From NCBI GenBank assembly GCA_001599715.1, contig BCHU01000001.1:1411634-1475633 (forward strand): a stretch of DNA of 64,000 nucleotides, read 5' to 3'. The stretch is from Phaeotremella fagi (Eukaryota > Basidiomycota > Tremellomycetes > Tremellales > Phaeotremellaceae). A model generated the notes under the pieces. The model searched no databases, was not told where the DNA came from, and saw only the letters and a program-made list of their open reading frames with translations. Both the position numbers and the translations under genes were made by a program. Every line of letters begins with the position of its first letter. Positions within the stretch are counted from its first letter, which is position 1. This document shows, piece by piece, positions 62,999 through 64,000 of this stretch.

Positions 62999-63075
62999 GG
63001 TTTCGAACATTTCCGCCTATTGAACTCAAACTTGATTGGATCTCCTGGCAGACATTCCTTTGATATTTCACAACA

Positions 63076-64000
63076 ATGGTATATAACCCATTCGCTAAAA
63101 GGAAATCAGTTGCTCTTCCAACGACGGATCAAACACCCTACGTGATGTCAACGTTACCGACTTTACTATCCAATCAACCCCCAGTACATACCTTACCAAC
63201 ACCACCAGCTTCACCTACAGATGGTGTTCCACCTTCACCTTTCGCCGATCCAGATCCAAATAATCTAGGTAACATGCCTTTAGACGAGAAAAGGAAAGTT
63301 AAATTCATGGAACGACCGATGATAAAATTAGTTAAAGACGATGTGATAACGATTTATAAATTCGCTAGAGGATTAGATTGGAAACAGGTTTTGAAGTTGT
63401 TAGTGAAACGAAGCATGTGGAGTGAGTTGTTTTCCCCTTTAATTCTTTCCCTACGGACAATACTGATACACAATTTTAGAATGGTACGCGATAGTCATAG
63501 TCGCTATCGTTCTCACTGCACTTCTTTCCGCTAAACATGAACAAATCGTAGATTTCTGTAGACCCCTTAGTAGGGATATAAGAAATTTACCAGGTGGATT
63601 CATGATTCCAATTTTAATTCTTGTTGTATTAAGTTTCCCACCATTAGTCGGTCATGAGGGTAGGTTGTTTACTTGCTTTAACAGCTATCACTTGACTGAT
63701 TCTCTTGTAGTTGTCGGAATTCTCATTGGTTTGGTATACGGTATCGGTGTCGGATTCGCTATTCTTGCAGCAGGTACTTTCTTGGGTGAAATTGCTACCT
63801 GGATAGCATTCAAATGGTGTTGTCAAGCTAGAGCTGCTAAATTTGAAAAATCAAACAAACTCTACTCATGTTTGACCCAAACGATAAGAGAAAAGGTTTG
63901 TGATATTCCATTGTCAAGAAACATTTTCACTGACCTCTCAAACTACAGAGTTTCATGTTCGTACTGGTTCTTCGATTCTCAGCTGTACCTGGTCATATCA
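63076..64000 (+). CDS. Tvp38/TMEM64-type Golgi membrane protein, 3' part outside window
   Basis: Member of the Tvp38/TMEM64 (VTT/DedA-like, SNARE-associated) family. Starts MVYNPFAKRKSVALPTTDQT at 63076. The N-terminal ~110 residues are Pro/Ser-rich and cytosolic. The first membrane helix is WYAIVIVAIVLTALLSA, the next GGFMIPILILVVLSFPPL, then GILIGLVYGIGVGFAILAA. The family core follows: GTFLGEIATWIAFKWCCQAR, and in the last exon SFMFVLVLRFSAVPGHI, which contains the conserved R-F-(S/A)-x-x-P-G-H pattern of VTT proteins. The gene continues beyond 64000, so this is partial by window edge, not broken. Short introns separate the exons. Yeast relatives are Golgi vesicle proteins; scramblase-like activity is proposed for VTT relatives. 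Confidence 0.92.

Larger units (their letters stand above)
61444..63075. other. Long upstream region of the Tvp38-like gene
   Basis: 1632 bp between divergent genes, without a supported gene. It holds the GA-rich simple repeat at 62081-62122 and a TATATATA motif at 62991. The largest open frame is short and AT-rich. Confidence 0.5.

Noticed and set aside
1..64000. Transposons, viral insertions, CRISPR arrays or a biosynthetic gene cluster
   Set aside because: No transposase, integrase, reverse transcriptase, long terminal repeats, spacer arrays, polyketide or peptide synthase motifs were seen.

Overview
This is intron-dense nuclear DNA from a fungus, most likely a basidiomycete yeast of the Tremellales (Cryptococcus/Kwoniella type). 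The evidence is genes with many small GT-AG introns (about 34-75 nt, several with CTRAY-like branch points), close packing on both strands, no operons, and recognisable fungal proteins: an Mdm1-type sorting nexin, RTA1-like, Prm10-like, an EF-hand MscS channel, a CSC1/OSCA channel and Tvp38. The genus is inferred, not shown. I found no rRNA, tRNA, transposon, CRISPR array or biosynthetic cluster.

Layout. 0-6.5 kb: a partial minus-strand Swc3-like gene divergent from a PXA-RGS-PX-nexin_C sorting nexin. 7.2-13 kb: an unrecognised disordered protein with a natural 13-His tract, then three unrecognised genes; two of these (9.4 and 12.1 kb) are diverged paralogues and the second has a reading-frame break. 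13-21.3 kb, minus strand: an RTA1-like membrane protein, eIF5 (with an 8-nt microexon) and an EF-hand MscS channel. 22-28 kb: a small secreted protein and the exportin CSE1. 28.2-31.2 kb: a coiled-coil protein with a hydrophobic C-terminus. 32.8-41.5 kb, plus strand: an ArAE/FUSC-type transporter and a Prm10/ThrE-type transporter. 41.8-45.8 kb: Mediator Med27, an ALKBH1-type dioxygenase and TCTP. 46.4-49.4 kb: three unrecognised minus-strand genes. 49.8-54 kb: a sugar transporter and a Sec14-like lipid-transfer protein. 54.4-59.8 kb: a CSC1/OSCA channel. 60.1-61.4 kb: an unrecognised coiled-coil protein. 63.1 kb to the end: a Tvp38-like gene, cut by the window edge.

The genes do not form one pathway. 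Most are housekeeping or membrane genes (nuclear export, translation, transcription, lipid contact, transport), interspersed with genes of no recognisable family. Gene models were built by hand: splice sites were accepted when the joined frame stayed open and, where possible, restored a conserved family motif. Several introns are multiples of three without stops, so open frames run straight through them. The best leads are the eIF5 microexon, the paralogue pair at 9.4-12.9 kb with its GGTT-repeat frame break, the 34-36-nt introns, and the two blocks of unrecognised genes. I did not find a clearly new multi-gene system.
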